Assembly (NCBI RefSeq): GCF_015644585.1
Contig: NZ_JADOBI010000005.1
Span: 1-64,000, forward strand
Length of the DNA stretch: 64,000 nucleotides
Direction of reading: 5' to 3'
Source: Rahnella laticis
GTDB taxonomy: Bacteria > Pseudomonadota > Gammaproteobacteria > Enterobacterales > Enterobacteriaceae
Positions 43,922 through 52,603 of this stretch are shown here, in pieces (the first letter of the stretch is position 1; the number at the start of each line of letters is the position of its first letter). The notes under the pieces are model-generated. The model searched no databases, had not been told where the DNA came from, and saw nothing but the letters and a program-made list of their open reading frames with translations. The position numbers and the translations under genes were made by a program.

Positions 43922-44872
43922 ATGACTGATAACGCACTTCTTATAGAAAACATCCGTACCGCTTCACGGCTGATGGTTCGTGAACTGGGGTTTATGAACC
44001 CGACGCTTGCCGCTACGGAATATTCCGCGTCTGCGGTGCATACGTTGCTTGAAGCTGAAAGGCTGGGCGCGGTGACGGCGGCGCAGCTAGTGAATGAACT
44101 CGGGCTGGAGAAGTCGAGCGTGAGCCGGATGCTCGGCAAACTTATCAAGGCCGGTGAACTCACCGAGGTAGTTTCTGTGGATGACGCGCGGGTGAAGCAC
44201 CTTCAGCTTACCGAACAGGGTAAAGCCAGCGTCGTAAAGATTAATGCGTATGGCAAAATGCGCGTCGCAGATGCGCTGGTCAGGCTTGATTCTGCAAAAC
44301 AGGAAGCCATCGCTGAAGGGATTTCTGCCTACGCCTTCGCGCTGAAATCATGCCGTGACGGTTCACAGGCTAATCCGCAAAATCCTGTGATCATCAGCTC
44401 CGGTTATCAGCCGGGCATGATCGGGCGGATTTCTGAAATGCACGCCCGTTTCTATTCACGTCATGCCAACTTTGGCAGTTTTTTTGAAAGCAAAGTGGCG
44501 GCGGGTTTAGCGGAATTCACCGGTCGCCTCGGTCATGAAAACAACCGAATCTGGCTCGCGGTTCAGAACGGAAAAATAGTCGGTTCTGTCGCCATCGACG
44601 GGCAGGATTTAGGCAATAACGAAGCACATTTGCGCTGGTTTATTCTTGATGATGGCTGCCGGGGAGGCGGTATTGGCAGAAAACTGCTCAGTGAAGCGGT
44701 AAATTTCTGCGATCAGCAAAAATTCTCAGCCACTCAGCTCTGGACTTTCAGCGGGCTGGATGCCGCGCGCCGTTTGTATGAATCGTCCGGTTTTACCCTG
44801 ACGAAAGAATGGGATGGCGACCAGTGGGGAAGCCGCGTTACGGAACAGCAGTTTACCCGCATCGCAGGCTGA
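43922..44872 (+). CDS. MarR-GNAT fusion: bifunctional regulator/acetyltransferase
   Basis: The 316-residue product joins an N-terminal winged-helix MarR domain (about 1-150) to a C-terminal GNAT acetyltransferase. The MarR recognition part is around TAAQLVNELGLEKSSVSRML. The GNAT part (about 160-316) has motif GCRGGGIGRKLLSEAV and the later GLDAARRLYESSGFTL. This two-domain type (MarR family with acetyltransferase) is known in bacteria, with the acetylated substrate generally unknown. ATG 43922 (MTDNALLIENIR) follows the operator; an in-frame TTG at 43862 lies in the -35 box and is ignored. Confidence 0.88.
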   Translation: MTDNALLIENIRTASRLMVRELGFMNPTLAATEYSASAVHTLLEAERLGAVTAAQLVNELGLEKSSVSRMLGKLIKAGELTEVVSVDDARVKHLQLTEQGKASVVKINAYGKMRVADALVRLDSAKQEAIAEGISAYAFALKSCRDGSQANPQNPVIISSGYQPGMIGRISEMHARFYSRHANFGSFFESKVAAGLAEFTGRLGHENNRIWLAVQNGKIVGSVAIDGQDLGNNEAHLRWFILDDGCRGGGIGRKLLSEAVNFCDQQKFSATQLWTFSGLDAARRLYESSGFTLTKEWDGDQWGSRVTEQQFTRIAG

Positions 44873-44874
44873 AG

Positions 44875-44916
44875 CAGTGTCACGCCGCCGCAGTGATTTT
44901 CGGTGGCGTGACACTG
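44875..44916. terminator. Strong stem-loop between convergent genes
   Basis: CAGTGTCACGCC (44875-44886) and GGCGTGACACTG (44905-44916) are exact 12-base complements, with CCG/CGG extending the stem. It lies 2 bases after the MarR-GNAT stop and 15 before the end of the VOC gene. A T-tract is weak on both sides, but the stem could end transcripts from either direction. Confidence 0.65.
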
Positions 44917-44931
44917 GCGTTACCCGTTTCG

Positions 44932-45291
44932 CTAATTCTCAATCACCCGCAACAACGTTCCGTCGATATCAATCAGCGCACCCATTTTTAATCCCCACGG
45001 CTGCATTTCAGGCAGATGGATGCATGGTCTCGTTTTCCTGTCCTGCCCTACTCCGGCGGCAATAAATTCATCAAAAATGGCACCGGCATCATCCACCCGC
45101 AGGCAGCAGCTGAACCAGCTGGTGAGCGGGTCGAGATCGACGTGCAGGAAGAATTCCAGCGTAATACCGCCACGGCTCATGATGAGCCAGCTGTCGTCGA
45201 TATAGCCGGTAGTAAAGCCTATGCTGCTGTAAAAGCGTTGAGTCTCTGCGAAATCCCGGGCGGGAAGATTGGGTGTGGCGTGATCAGTCAT
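44932..45291 (-). CDS. VOC family protein (glyoxalase/bleomycin-resistance fold)
   Basis: The 119-residue product has the paired beta-alpha-beta-beta-beta modules of the vicinal oxygen chelate superfamily: NLPARDFAETQRFYSSIGFT at the start and LKMGALIDIDGTLLRVIE at the end. The pattern is closest to bleomycin-resistance-type proteins, which sequester the drug as dimers without catalysis. Whether this one protects from a drug or does another task is unknown. It is monocistronic and divergent-oriented to nothing close by. Confidence 0.78.
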   Translation of the reverse strand: MTDHATPNLPARDFAETQRFYSSIGFTTGYIDDSWLIMSRGGITLEFFLHVDLDPLTSWFSCCLRVDDAGAIFDEFIAAGVGQDRKTRPCIHLPEMQPWGLKMGALIDIDGTLLRVIEN

Positions 45292-45392
45292 TGGCGGCTC
45301 TCAGTCGTCGGATACGAACTTCACGTGCCGGAATCATGCCTGAACGTAAACACAGGGGAAAGTGCGGGGAATAAGATTTTGTGAGAAAGGTC

Positions 45393-45416
45393 ATCTCCCG
45401 CCTTGCAGCGGGAGAT
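45393..45416 (-). terminator. Hairpin downstream of the OmpC-type porin
   Basis: ATCTCCCGC and GCGGGAGAT are perfect 9-base arms with a 6-base loop, 52 bases past the porin stop. On the minus strand GACCTTTCT follows, a weak T-tract. Likely terminator. Confidence 0.65.
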
Positions 45417-45467
45417 TCAGACACGAGAGACGCAGATGCCCATAACTTTCAGGGCTGCGTCGGTTTA

Positions 45468-46580
45468 TCAGAACTGATAAACCAGGCCTACGGCCACAAC
45501 GTCGTCGGTATTGATGCCAGCATCGCGGGTCAGGCGGGTGTCATCCATCAGGTTAATTTTGTAATCCACGTAGGTCAGCATGTTTTTGTTGAAGAAATAA
45601 GACGCGCCAACATCAACATATTTGGTCAGATTCTGGTTGCTGTAACCCGGGATATTACGCGCGTGAGACTGCACGTAGGCAACCGACGGACGCAGACCGA
45701 AGTCGAACTGGTACTGTGCCACGGCTTCGAAGTTTTGCGCTTTGTCGGCGTAACCGTAAGCGGTGCTGCCTGCTTTACCGAAGCGGTTTGCGTTGTAGCT
45801 TTGGGTGTACATCGCCGCCAGGTAGATATTGTTGGCATCGTATTTCAGGCCGCCGCTGTACGCGGTCGCTTTATCGCCGTTACCAATGATTGCCGGGTTG
45901 TTGCGGCCGTTCTGCTCGTTGGTACGGTCAGAAGCCATCATTGCAGCTGCTGCGCTGAAACCTTCGCCCAGGTCATAAGACAGGGACATGCCGTAACCGT
46001 CACCGTTCTGAGCTAATACGTCACGACCGTTGTTAGATTCGGTAGCGCTGCCGTTTTTGCCCTGATACTGAACCGCGACATCCAGACCTTCGACTGCGCC
46101 GAAGAAATCTTTGTTACGGTAAGTCAACACGCCGTTTGCACGCTGGAACATGAAGTTGTCTGCGCCGTAAGTGTCGCCGCCGAATTCTGGCAGAACGTCG
46201 GTCCAGGCTGCGACGTCATACATCACGCCGTAGTTGCGGCCGTAGTCCAGTGAACCCCACTGGCCAAATTTCAGACCTGCAAAACCTACACGGGTGAAGT
46301 TGTTATTATCAGCGCTTTCAGCAGAGTTCAGGGCTGCCTGATATTCCCACTCGCCGTAACCGGTCAGTTCGTTATTAATCTGTGTTTCGCCACGGAAACC
46401 CAGACGCATATAAGACTGGTCGCCATCGGTGCTGTTATCTTTGGAGAAATAATGCAGACCGTCCACTTTACCGAACAGGTCGAGTTTGTTGCCGTCTTTA
46501 TTATAGATTTCAGCAGCGCCGGCAGTGCCAGCCATCATCAGAGCGGGAATGACCAGAGAAAGTACGCGTAATTTCATCAT
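45468..46580 (-). CDS. ompC: OmpC/OmpF-type general porin
   Basis: This is a trimeric outer membrane diffusion porin. The 370-residue product has a signal peptide ending [14 protein letters not shown], a 16-strand barrel pattern and terminal phenylalanine (VAVGLVYQF). Blocks such as [35 protein letters not shown] and [20 protein letters not shown] are OmpC-like rather than OmpF-like. However, neither the ompC (rcsD) nor ompF (asnS) neighbours are present, so it may be a paralogue. The two adjacent ATG codons at 46580 and 46577 follow AAGGATATTG; an upstream TTG is not used. The 400-base AT-rich leader suggests strong regulation, probably by OmpR/EnvZ. Confidence 0.88.
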   Translation of the reverse strand: MMKLRVLSLVIPALMMAGTAGAAEIYNKDGNKLDLFGKVDGLHYFSKDNSTDGDQSYMRLGFRGETQINNELTGYGEWEYQAALNSAESADNNNFTRVGFAGLKFGQWGSLDYGRNYGVMYDVAAWTDVLPEFGGDTYGADNFMFQRANGVLTYRNKDFFGAVEGLDVAVQYQGKNGSATESNNGRDVLAQNGDGYGMSLSYDLGEGFSAAAAMMASDRTNEQNGRNNPAIIGNGDKATAYSGGLKYDANNIYLAAMYTQSYNANRFGKAGSTAYGYADKAQNFEAVAQYQFDFGLRPSVAYVQSHARNIPGYSNQNLTKYVDVGASYFFNKNMLTYVDYKINLMDDTRLTRDAGINTDDVVAVGLVYQF

Positions 46581-46982
46581 CAATATCCTTGATTATTTAT
46601 AAGCCGTCTAAAATGCCATCCGGCAAGTGTTATTATCCGGTTACCGTGAAGTTATATTTTCCCTTCTTAAGGCCCGGAATTGACGTGCGTAAAATTAAAC
46701 GATGAGAACTTTGGTTGCAACCTGTAAATATTTGAAATAAGTTTCGTTTGGAAATCGTTTATATAAAAGCCATACAATATATTGATGCATATTCTTTTAA
46801 AAACAATGAATTATGCGACAGTAATAGCGAAGTAAAATTATAGTAAATTACAGAAACTATTCAGCATCGTAGTGAAAATATTCTGATCCGGCGATGTGCG
46901 TGTGCAAATTTGCTCGTCAGATTAAAGATATTCTGTGTAAGGTTTTGTATATTCCCGCGAAACAATTCACTTTCAGGTTAAT
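46581..46982. other. AT-rich promoter/leader region of the OmpC-type porin
   Basis: No gene is seen. The sequence is strongly AT-rich. A stretch near 46725-46755 (GTAAATATTTGAAATAAGTTTC) resembles OmpR boxes with TGAAA-type half sites but does not match closely enough for a firm call. No MicF-like small RNA could be identified. Confidence 0.4.
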
Positions 46983-47009
46983 AAAAAACCACCAGAGCGG
47001 TGGCTTTTT
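46983..47009. terminator. Bidirectional rho-independent terminator
   Basis: AAAAAACCACC-AGAGC-GGTGGCTTTTT. The T-run on the minus strand (six T) ends the 95-aa gene at 47033, and the plus side would also stop opposing transcripts. Confidence 0.87.
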
Positions 47010-47032
47010 GAACATCCATTCCGTGCGGGAAT

Positions 47033-47320
47033 TTACATAATTCGTTCGAGGCGCTGATCCTTACCGCCTAAACGTCCGTCAGTCTGATTCCACTCTTTTT
47101 CATACGCCTGATAGGCAAATACAAAGGCCTGATGCCCGTCTTCAAATATCTGATCAGGACGTTTGTGCCAGCCGGAATACGCGTCATAACGCAATATTTC
47201 AAAACCGTCTTCCGCCGGATGAATAAGATAGGTGTAATGCTCACAAAACTCCGGCGCATAGGGAATATCTTCCCCGGCTTCGAGCGTGATAAACAGACCG
47301 CCAAGACGTAATTTAATCAT
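47033..47320 (-). CDS. Hypothetical protein, 95 aa, coupled to a GNAT gene
   Basis: The 95-residue acidic product has aromatic-rich segments (FCEHYTYLIHPAEDGFEILRY and GHQAFVFAYQAYEKEW). No membrane segment or signal is present. It overlaps the end of the GNAT gene at 47313 by 8 bases, so the pair is co-translated. I do not recognise the family. Confidence 0.6.
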   Translation of the reverse strand: MIKLRLGGLFITLEAGEDIPYAPEFCEHYTYLIHPAEDGFEILRYDAYSGWHKRPDQIFEDGHQAFVFAYQAYEKEWNQTDGRLGGKDQRLERIM

Positions 47321-47828
47321 TGATATCCTTTTTCATGATCCACAATGGAGTGGTTTGCGTTGCCGTCACATAGGCCGTTTCAGCGACCTGATGCATGCGC
47401 TGACGCTGATAAAATCCAATAGCCGGGAGATTACTTTGCAAAACCGTCAGCCACAAGCACGATTGTCCGTTTTCACGGGCGGCGGCTTCTACGGCGTCAA
47501 ATAACATCGCGCCCAGCCCGCGTGCCCGGCTTTGGGGTTTGAAATACAGCTTACACAACTTCGCCCCGTGCCCTTGCGCGCCCTCAAGAGGCTGATTGAA
47601 ATGCACTTTTGCAAAACCGACCGCGTCACCCTGTTCCTGTAACACCAGCCAGCGGTGATCCGGGCTCTCAAGCGTATTTTCCATTTCTTCGTTACTGAAA
47701 TCATCGGCCAGAAACTGTTCCAGCTCGTCACTATTTTGCCACAGGTCGCCAAAATAGTGGCGATAGGTCTCACGGCCCAGCGTTTGCAGTTCGCGCTGGT
47801 CGGCCAGCGTGGCCTGACGAATGTCCAT
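47313..47828 (-). CDS. GNAT family N-acetyltransferase
   Basis: The 171-residue product has the GNAT core, with beta-4 and the pyrophosphate loop in CKLYFKPQSRARGLGAMLFD (motif R-A-R-G-L-G-A) and C-terminal NLPAIGFYQRQRM. Spermidine- and antibiotic-type acetyltransferases share this pattern, but the substrate is unknown. It is followed by an 8-base overlap with the 95-aa gene and is divergent from the methyltransferase. Confidence 0.85.
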   Translation of the reverse strand: MDIRQATLADQRELQTLGRETYRHYFGDLWQNSDELEQFLADDFSNEEMENTLESPDHRWLVLQEQGDAVGFAKVHFNQPLEGAQGHGAKLCKLYFKPQSRARGLGAMLFDAVEAAARENGQSCLWLTVLQSNLPAIGFYQRQRMHQVAETAYVTATQTTPLWIMKKDIND

Positions 47829-47915
47829 TTTGCTGCTCTCCTGTCTGTTTTTTTACTACAATGTTCGGGCCAAAGTGGATTGGCAATTAAGATTATTTTT
47901 ATAGGAGTCATTCAA

Positions 47916-48650
47916 ATGACGCAAAATATTTACGATGATCCGGCCTTTTTTGAAGGCTACGCGCAACTCGGGCGCTCGCAGTTCGGTCTGGAAGGCGCGC
48001 CGGAATGGCCTTCACTCAAAGCCATGCTGCCTGATATGCAGGGCGCACGCATCATCGATCTGGGGTGTGGCTACGGCTGGTTTTGCCGTGCTGCGCGCGA
48101 TGCCGGTGCCGCAGAAGTTTCAGGGCTCGACGTTTCAGAGAAAATGCTCGAAAAAGCCCGGTCGATGACCCGCGACGATGCGATTCATTATGCCCGTCAG
48201 GATCTTGAAAGCCTGACACTGCCGGAAGCCGCTTTTGAACTGGCCTACAGCTCGCTCACGCTTCATTACATCGACGCCCTGCCCGCGCTTTTGCAAACGG
48301 TGTTTCACGCGCTCAAACCGGGCGGCAGTTTTGTCTTCTCAGCTGAGCACCCGATCTATACCGCACCTTCAAGCCCCGCGTGGCTGATCAATGAAGGCGG
48401 GCAAAAAACCTGGCCGGTCGATGGTTATCAGCATGAAGGCAAGCGTGTCACAAACTGGTTTGCCGAAGGCGTAGTCAAGCAGCACCGCACGCTGGGAACC
48501 TACATCCGCCTGCTCACTGATGCGGGTTTCGTTATCCGCGAGCTTAATGAGTGGGGTCCGTCGGCAGAACAAATTGCCGCACAACCGGCGCTGGCCGAAG
48601 AAGCTGAACGTCCGATGCTGTTCCTGATGTCCGTCCAGAAACCTCGCTAA
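47916..48650 (+). CDS. Class I SAM-dependent methyltransferase
   Basis: The 244-residue product has SAM motif I IIDLGCGYGWF at 46-56, the acidic motif II GLDVSEKMLEKAR and the post-I LAYSSLTLHYIDAL. This is the UbiE/Methyltransf_11 type that modifies small molecules, but the substrate is unknown. ATG 47916 has AGGAG about 11 bases upstream; earlier in-frame codons run into the divergent GNAT promoter. It stands alone before ybjG. Confidence 0.85.
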   Translation: MTQNIYDDPAFFEGYAQLGRSQFGLEGAPEWPSLKAMLPDMQGARIIDLGCGYGWFCRAARDAGAAEVSGLDVSEKMLEKARSMTRDDAIHYARQDLESLTLPEAAFELAYSSLTLHYIDALPALLQTVFHALKPGGSFVFSAEHPIYTAPSSPAWLINEGGQKTWPVDGYQHEGKRVTNWFAEGVVKQHRTLGTYIRLLTDAGFVIRELNEWGPSAEQIAAQPALAEEAERPMLFLMSVQKPR

Positions 48651-48723
48651 TCGTCTTCTCAGACACTTTTCCTTTCATTTTTTCAGTCAGGCAATTGCGC
48701 CGGGAGGCTCGTCCTCCCGCCTG

Positions 48724-48740
48724 CTTAAGGCTTCCTTAAG
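48724..48740 (+). promoter_or_regulatory. PmrA (BasR) box upstream of ybjG
   Basis: CTTAAG-GCTTC-CTTAAG is an exact fit to the PmrA consensus YTTAAK-N5-YTTAAK. TCTATT/TATTTC lies 15-18 bases downstream, suitable for a -10, and ybjG begins 215 bases later. ybjG is a known member of the PmrA/BasR regulon in enterobacteria, so site and context agree. Confidence 0.75.
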
Positions 48741-48903
48741 TTCTTCTCTTTACACTCTATTTCATCGCGAAACTATACCGCCGTTCAACGAGTGCGGATA
48801 TTCAGACGATACCCCCTTTACCTCACAGGCAGCACAAACTAACGTGGCATCCACGTTTTTTGCCGGTTGTCAGTGGGTTACCGGAAATTTGTGATCACTA
48901 TTT

Positions 48904-48942
48904 TGGCCTGTTTATTTGGCCTGTCTGTCTGGCCTGTACATA
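48904..48942 (+). repeat. Three tandem 13-bp repeats before ybjG
   Basis: TGGCCTGTTTATT, TGGCCTGTCTGTC and TGGCCTGTACATA follow each other directly and share TGGCCTGT. They occupy the leader just before the ybjG ribosome binding site (GAGGG at 48944-48948). The function is unknown; they may affect mRNA structure. Confidence 0.7.
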
Positions 48943-48955
48943 CGAGGGTAGTTTT

Positions 48956-49561
48956 ATGGAGCAGCTGAATCATCTGGTGTTTTTATGGATCAACGCGACG
49001 CCCGCTTCGCCGCACGCGCTGATCAGTCTGGCGGCTTTTCTGGCCAATGACCTGATTATCATCGTCCCGCTTCTGATTGTCGGGCTCTGGCTTTGGGGTC
49101 AGCGCGACCAGATCGGCCAGCAACGTGAACTGGTCAGTAAAACCACCATTGCGCTGCTCTTTGCAATGACGACGGCCAAAACGCTCTCAATGCTTTTCCC
49201 CCACGCGCGCCCTTTCGTTGAAGGTTTTGGTTATAACTTCCTGCATCACGCGCCGGATGACTCTTTCCCGAGCGACCACGGCACGGCGATTTTCACTTTC
49301 GCGCTGTCATTCCTGTTCTGGCACCGCATCTGGTCCGGCGCGCTGCTGATGGTGACCGCCATCGCCATCGCCTGGTCACGTATTTATTTAGGCATTCACT
49401 GGCCGCTGGATATGCTGGGCGGATTACTGGTTGGCATGCTCGGTTGCCTGTTCGCGCAGCTGGTGTGGAACCTGTTTGGTGAGCAGATTAACGCGGTGAT
49501 GTGCAAAGTGTACCGTTTCGGGTTCGCCTTCCCGATCAGGAAGGGCTGGGTGCAGAACTGA
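48956..49561 (+). CDS. ybjG: Undecaprenyl-diphosphatase YbjG (PAP2)
   Basis: YbjG dephosphorylates undecaprenyl pyrophosphate at the periplasmic face, recycling the lipid carrier for peptidoglycan and O-antigen, alongside BacA and PgpB. The 201-residue product has several membrane helices and the PAP2 motifs: K75...R85P in TLSMLFPHARPF, PSDHG at 105-109 and SRIYLGIHWPLD at 141-152. ATG 48956 with GAGGG upstream is chosen; upstream codons are in the repeat leader. A PmrA box lies upstream. A strong bidirectional terminator follows. Confidence 0.92.
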   Translation: MEQLNHLVFLWINATPASPHALISLAAFLANDLIIIVPLLIVGLWLWGQRDQIGQQRELVSKTTIALLFAMTTAKTLSMLFPHARPFVEGFGYNFLHHAPDDSFPSDHGTAIFTFALSFLFWHRIWSGALLMVTAIAIAWSRIYLGIHWPLDMLGGLLVGMLGCLFAQLVWNLFGEQINAVMCKVYRFGFAFPIRKGWVQN

Positions 49562-49581
49562 TTTTCCGGCCATTCAGGCAT

Positions 49582-49617
49582 AAAAAAAGCGAGGCTTTGT
49601 CGGCCTCGCTTTTTTTG
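49582..49617. terminator. Bidirectional rho-independent terminator between ybjG and dacC
   Basis: AAAAAAAGCGAGG-CTTTGTCGG-CCTCGCTTTTTTT serves the convergent ybjG (plus) and dacC (minus) genes, with T-runs on both strands. Confidence 0.93.
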
Positions 49618-49644
49618 TGTCAGATTTCAGGGGATAAGCTGCCG

Positions 49645-50856
49645 TTACTTACCGAAAATGCTGCCAAACAGGCCGCTGATTTTCATCATCACGAAGTCCC
49701 AGATACGGCCAAAGAAGCCCGCTTCCTTCACTTCCTGCAACGCCACCAGCGGACGCTGTTCAATAACTTTGCCGTCCAGACTGAAATCCACGGTTCCCAC
49801 AACCTGATTCTTCGCCAGCGGCGCTTCAAGCTGCTTATTGGTCAGCGTGAAGCTGGCTTTCAGGTTTTTCAGCTGGCCTTTCGGCATCGTCAGTGAGGCA
49901 TTTTCAGCCACACCCAGCGGAACCATTTTTTCATCACCAAACCAGACGCGCTGGCTGGTGAATGCATCACCGGCTTTAATTGGCGTCAGCGTTTCAAAGA
50001 AACGGAAACCCCAGGTCAGCAGACTTTCGCTCTCGCTGAAACGGATTCGGTCGCTCGGCGCGCCCATGACCACGGCAATCAGACGCATACCGGTCGGGTC
50101 GCTGGCGGAAGAGACCAGGTTATACCCCGCACCGGACGTGAAGCCGGTTTTGATGCCGTCCACATTCAGATTCGAACTCCACAACAGGCGGTTACGGTTA
50201 ATCTGCTTGATGTGGTTGAAGGTGAATTCTTTCTCTTTATGCAGCGCATATTCGTCCGGCGTATCGCGGATCAGCGCCTGCGAGAGCAGTGCCATATCCG
50301 TCGCCGACGTGTACTGCCCGTCCGCATCCAGCCCGTGAACGGTTTTAAAATGCGTATTTTGCAGTTTCAGCTGTTCGCCGTAGCGGTTCATCAGATTCAC
50401 GAAGGAATCCTGGCTCCCCGCCACAAAATCGGCCAGCGCAATACTCGCGTCGTTACCCGACTGGATCACAATCCCTTTATTCAGCTCGGAAACCGGCACG
50501 CGATCACCGGGTTTGAGGAACATCAGGGACGATCCGCGCAGCACCGGATTGCCGGTTGCCCAGGCATCGTTACCGACAGAAACCAGATCGTCGGATTTGA
50601 TTTTGCCGGATTTAATGGCCTGGCCGACCACGTAGCTGACCATGATTTTGCTCAGGCTGGCCGGATCGAGGCGCGCGTCAGGATTCGATTCAGTCAGGAT
50701 CTTCCCGCTGTTGTAATCCATTAGCACCCAGGATTTGGCATTAATCTGTGGTGCGACGGGGCCGTTGTCCGCCTGAGCGGCAGGAAGCGCCAGCAGCATT
50801 ACTCCACCGCCCAGCGCGTAAATGAAAGTCCGTTTGAATTGGGAAGAAATTGTCAT
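49645..50856 (-). CDS. dacC: D-alanyl-D-alanine carboxypeptidase DacC (PBP6)
   Basis: This class C low-molecular-weight PBP trims the terminal D-Ala from peptidoglycan pentapeptides. The 403-residue product has a signal peptide (cleavage at AAQA-DN, about 29), the active-site serine motif SLSK at 67-70, SGN at 133-135 and KTG at 236-238. It has a C-terminal PBP5-type domain and an amphipathic membrane anchor ([21 protein letters not shown]). The neighbours ybjG and gstB identify it as dacC rather than dacA. E. coli deoR, normally between dacC and ybjG, is absent. Confidence 0.92.
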   Translation of the reverse strand: MTISSQFKRTFIYALGGGVMLLALPAAQADNGPVAPQINAKSWVLMDYNSGKILTESNPDARLDPASLSKIMVSYVVGQAIKSGKIKSDDLVSVGNDAWATGNPVLRGSSLMFLKPGDRVPVSELNKGIVIQSGNDASIALADFVAGSQDSFVNLMNRYGEQLKLQNTHFKTVHGLDADGQYTSATDMALLSQALIRDTPDEYALHKEKEFTFNHIKQINRNRLLWSSNLNVDGIKTGFTSGAGYNLVSSASDPTGMRLIAVVMGAPSDRIRFSESESLLTWGFRFFETLTPIKAGDAFTSQRVWFGDEKMVPLGVAENASLTMPKGQLKNLKASFTLTNKQLEAPLAKNQVVGTVDFSLDGKVIEQRPLVALQEVKEAGFFGRIWDFVMMKISGLFGSIFGK

Positions 50857-51166
50857 AGGTATCAGCGCTTTTGTCCGGGTAACTGAAATTTATCTTATCT
50901 TTCAAACAGATTGTACAACTCTGTCTGACGTAAAACCTACTGCGTTCTGGGTCTGGAATAAACCTAAATAGTGTAAAGATCTTAAGAATAGTAGAGATTT
51001 CCACTGCTTGCGCTGATTCAACCGGCGATAAAAACAGCAGTCAGCACTTGACCAATTCATTCATGTGCGTCAGTTTGGGGTGCAGATTCATATAAAATAT
51101 CTATAACAATAAACGGCTTAATCGCAACGGCGCTTCAACGACGATGAACGAGCCGCAGGGGCAGAA
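50857..51166. other. Divergent intergenic region dacC-ydgC
   Basis: Nothing coding is seen in these 310 bases. The region is AT-rich near dacC and must contain divergent promoters. No regulator motif can be named. Confidence 0.4.
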
Positions 51167-51505
51167 ATGGGACTGGTAATTAAGGCGCTGATCGGAGCGC
51201 TGGTCGTGATTTTAATCGGGGTGCTGTCCAAAACCCGAAACTATTATATCGCCGGGCTGGTCCCGCTTTTTCCTACGTTCGCCTTAATTGCTCACTACAT
51301 TGTGGGCACGGAACGCAGCATCGAGGCACTGCGAACCACGATTATCTTCGGCCTGTGGGCCGTCATTCCTTATATGGTGTACCTGATTTCACTCTATTTT
51401 TTCATCGGCTCGATGAAACTGCCTTACGCCCTGCTTTGCGCCGTCGTTTGCTGGTCGCTGGCGGCGTGGCTGCTGATCAGCCTGTGGGCGCGTTTTCACG
51501 CCTGA
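51167..51505 (+). CDS. ydgC: GlpM/YdgC-family inner membrane protein
   Basis: The 112-residue product matches E. coli YdgC: MGLVIKALIGALVVILIGVL, then NYYIAGLVPLFPTFALIAHY. It has four membrane segments. Pseudomonas GlpM, the family name-giver, influences alginate production; YdgC function is not established. In E. coli ydgC is elsewhere (near rstA/folM), so its position here is a rearrangement. It is convergent with the LysR gene, 3 bases apart. Confidence 0.85.
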   Translation: MGLVIKALIGALVVILIGVLSKTRNYYIAGLVPLFPTFALIAHYIVGTERSIEALRTTIIFGLWAVIPYMVYLISLYFFIGSMKLPYALLCAVVCWSLAAWLLISLWARFHA

Positions 51506-51508
51506 CTT

Positions 51509-52447
51509 TTATGACCGGGCAGTATTCAGACTGAAATCACGGATAAAGGCGTCGTTTTCCCGCACCAGTTCGTCACGGATAAAATCGACAAACTGACCAA
51601 GCGCCGCCGAACGCCGTTTACCGGCGGGTGACTGCAACTGCAACGTCCGCTGGCTCAGCTGTTCAATGTTCACCGGTTTGACCCGCAAATTATCGCGCCG
51701 GGCTTTATACATAATGGAAAAATGGCTGCACGCGACAATCGCCCCCGGCGTCTGCACCATAAAATCGTAAAGCGTCGAAAAACGGTTACAGCTCACTGCG
51801 GGTTCCAGAAAAATTCCGCTCATCCGGCACGACAAATCAAACAGCTGGCGTATGGTGCTGCCCTGCTCGTTCATCGCCAGCGGGAACGGATGCAAATCTG
51901 TCAGCAAAACGTCCTTATCCGCCAGCGGATGATCCGGGCGCATCACCATACGTACCGGCGCAGGGAAAGACGCCATGATGTCCACGCCGCGCTCTGCCAC
52001 CAGGCTGAACTGTAACGCCAGTTCCACTTCGCCGTTGTGGATCATTTCCGACACTTCCACCGCCGTGCCGACGTTGAGATAAAACATCACGCCCGGGTTT
52101 ATCTTGCGAAACCGCGAGAACAGCTGCGGAAGCAAATCAAACGCCAGCCCGTCAGTACAGGCCATGCGGATCACGGTTCGCCTCACGGCGTTCAGCCCCT
52201 GAATTTCCGCAATCGCGTGCTCCATTTCCATCATGCTTTTACGCACATGGTTTTCCAGAATCTGCCCGGCATCGTTGAGCACCATCCCGCGCGCATGACG
52301 TTCAAACAACGGCGCGCCGATGCGTTCTTCCAGACGCTGGATCTGACGGCTGATGGCCGACACCGCCACAAATAATTGCTTACTCGCCGCGCTCAGCGAG
52401 CCGGTATTGGCCACCGCCAGAAAATAGCGAATCTCCGTACTTTGCAT
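51509..52447 (-). CDS. LysR-family transcriptional regulator
   Basis: The 312-residue product has the LysR winged helix-turn-helix in the first 60 residues (IRYFLAVANTGSLSAASKQL, then ISRQIQRLEERIGAPLFERH) and a two-lobed effector-binding domain (about 90-295). It is transcribed divergently from the M20 peptidase and MFS transporter genes 156 bases away, the classic arrangement for a LysR regulator controlling its neighbours. The effector is probably the transported or hydrolysed compound. Confidence 0.9.
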   Translation of the reverse strand: MQSTEIRYFLAVANTGSLSAASKQLFVAVSAISRQIQRLEERIGAPLFERHARGMVLNDAGQILENHVRKSMMEMEHAIAEIQGLNAVRRTVIRMACTDGLAFDLLPQLFSRFRKINPGVMFYLNVGTAVEVSEMIHNGEVELALQFSLVAERGVDIMASFPAPVRMVMRPDHPLADKDVLLTDLHPFPLAMNEQGSTIRQLFDLSCRMSGIFLEPAVSCNRFSTLYDFMVQTPGAIVACSHFSIMYKARRDNLRVKPVNIEQLSQRTLQLQSPAGKRRSAALGQFVDFIRDELVRENDAFIRDFSLNTARS

Positions 52448-52492
52448 GACCGTATTGCCTCATCACTGTGCAGATGAGCATTACAATAAAAG

Positions 52493-52530
52493 CAACGCTA
52501 ACTTGCAATTATTATTATTGTGGCAACGCT
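52493..52530. promoter_or_regulatory. Direct repeat in the LysR/M20 divergent promoter
   Basis: GCAACGCTA and GCAACGCTG recur with starts 31 bases apart, about three helical turns, flanking an ATTATTATTATT stretch. They are candidate subsites for the LysR protein. No better LysR T-N11-A box was found. Confidence 0.35.
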
Positions 52531-52603
52531 GACGCAGCGCTTAGAGTGAAACTGCTAAAAAAACCAACAATAAAATCACAAACACAACAAAAGCAGGATC
52601 CTC

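Noticed and set aside
46600-46980. MicF-like small RNA divergent from the OmpC-type porin
   Set aside because: No conserved MicF core or terminator on the plus strand could be found.
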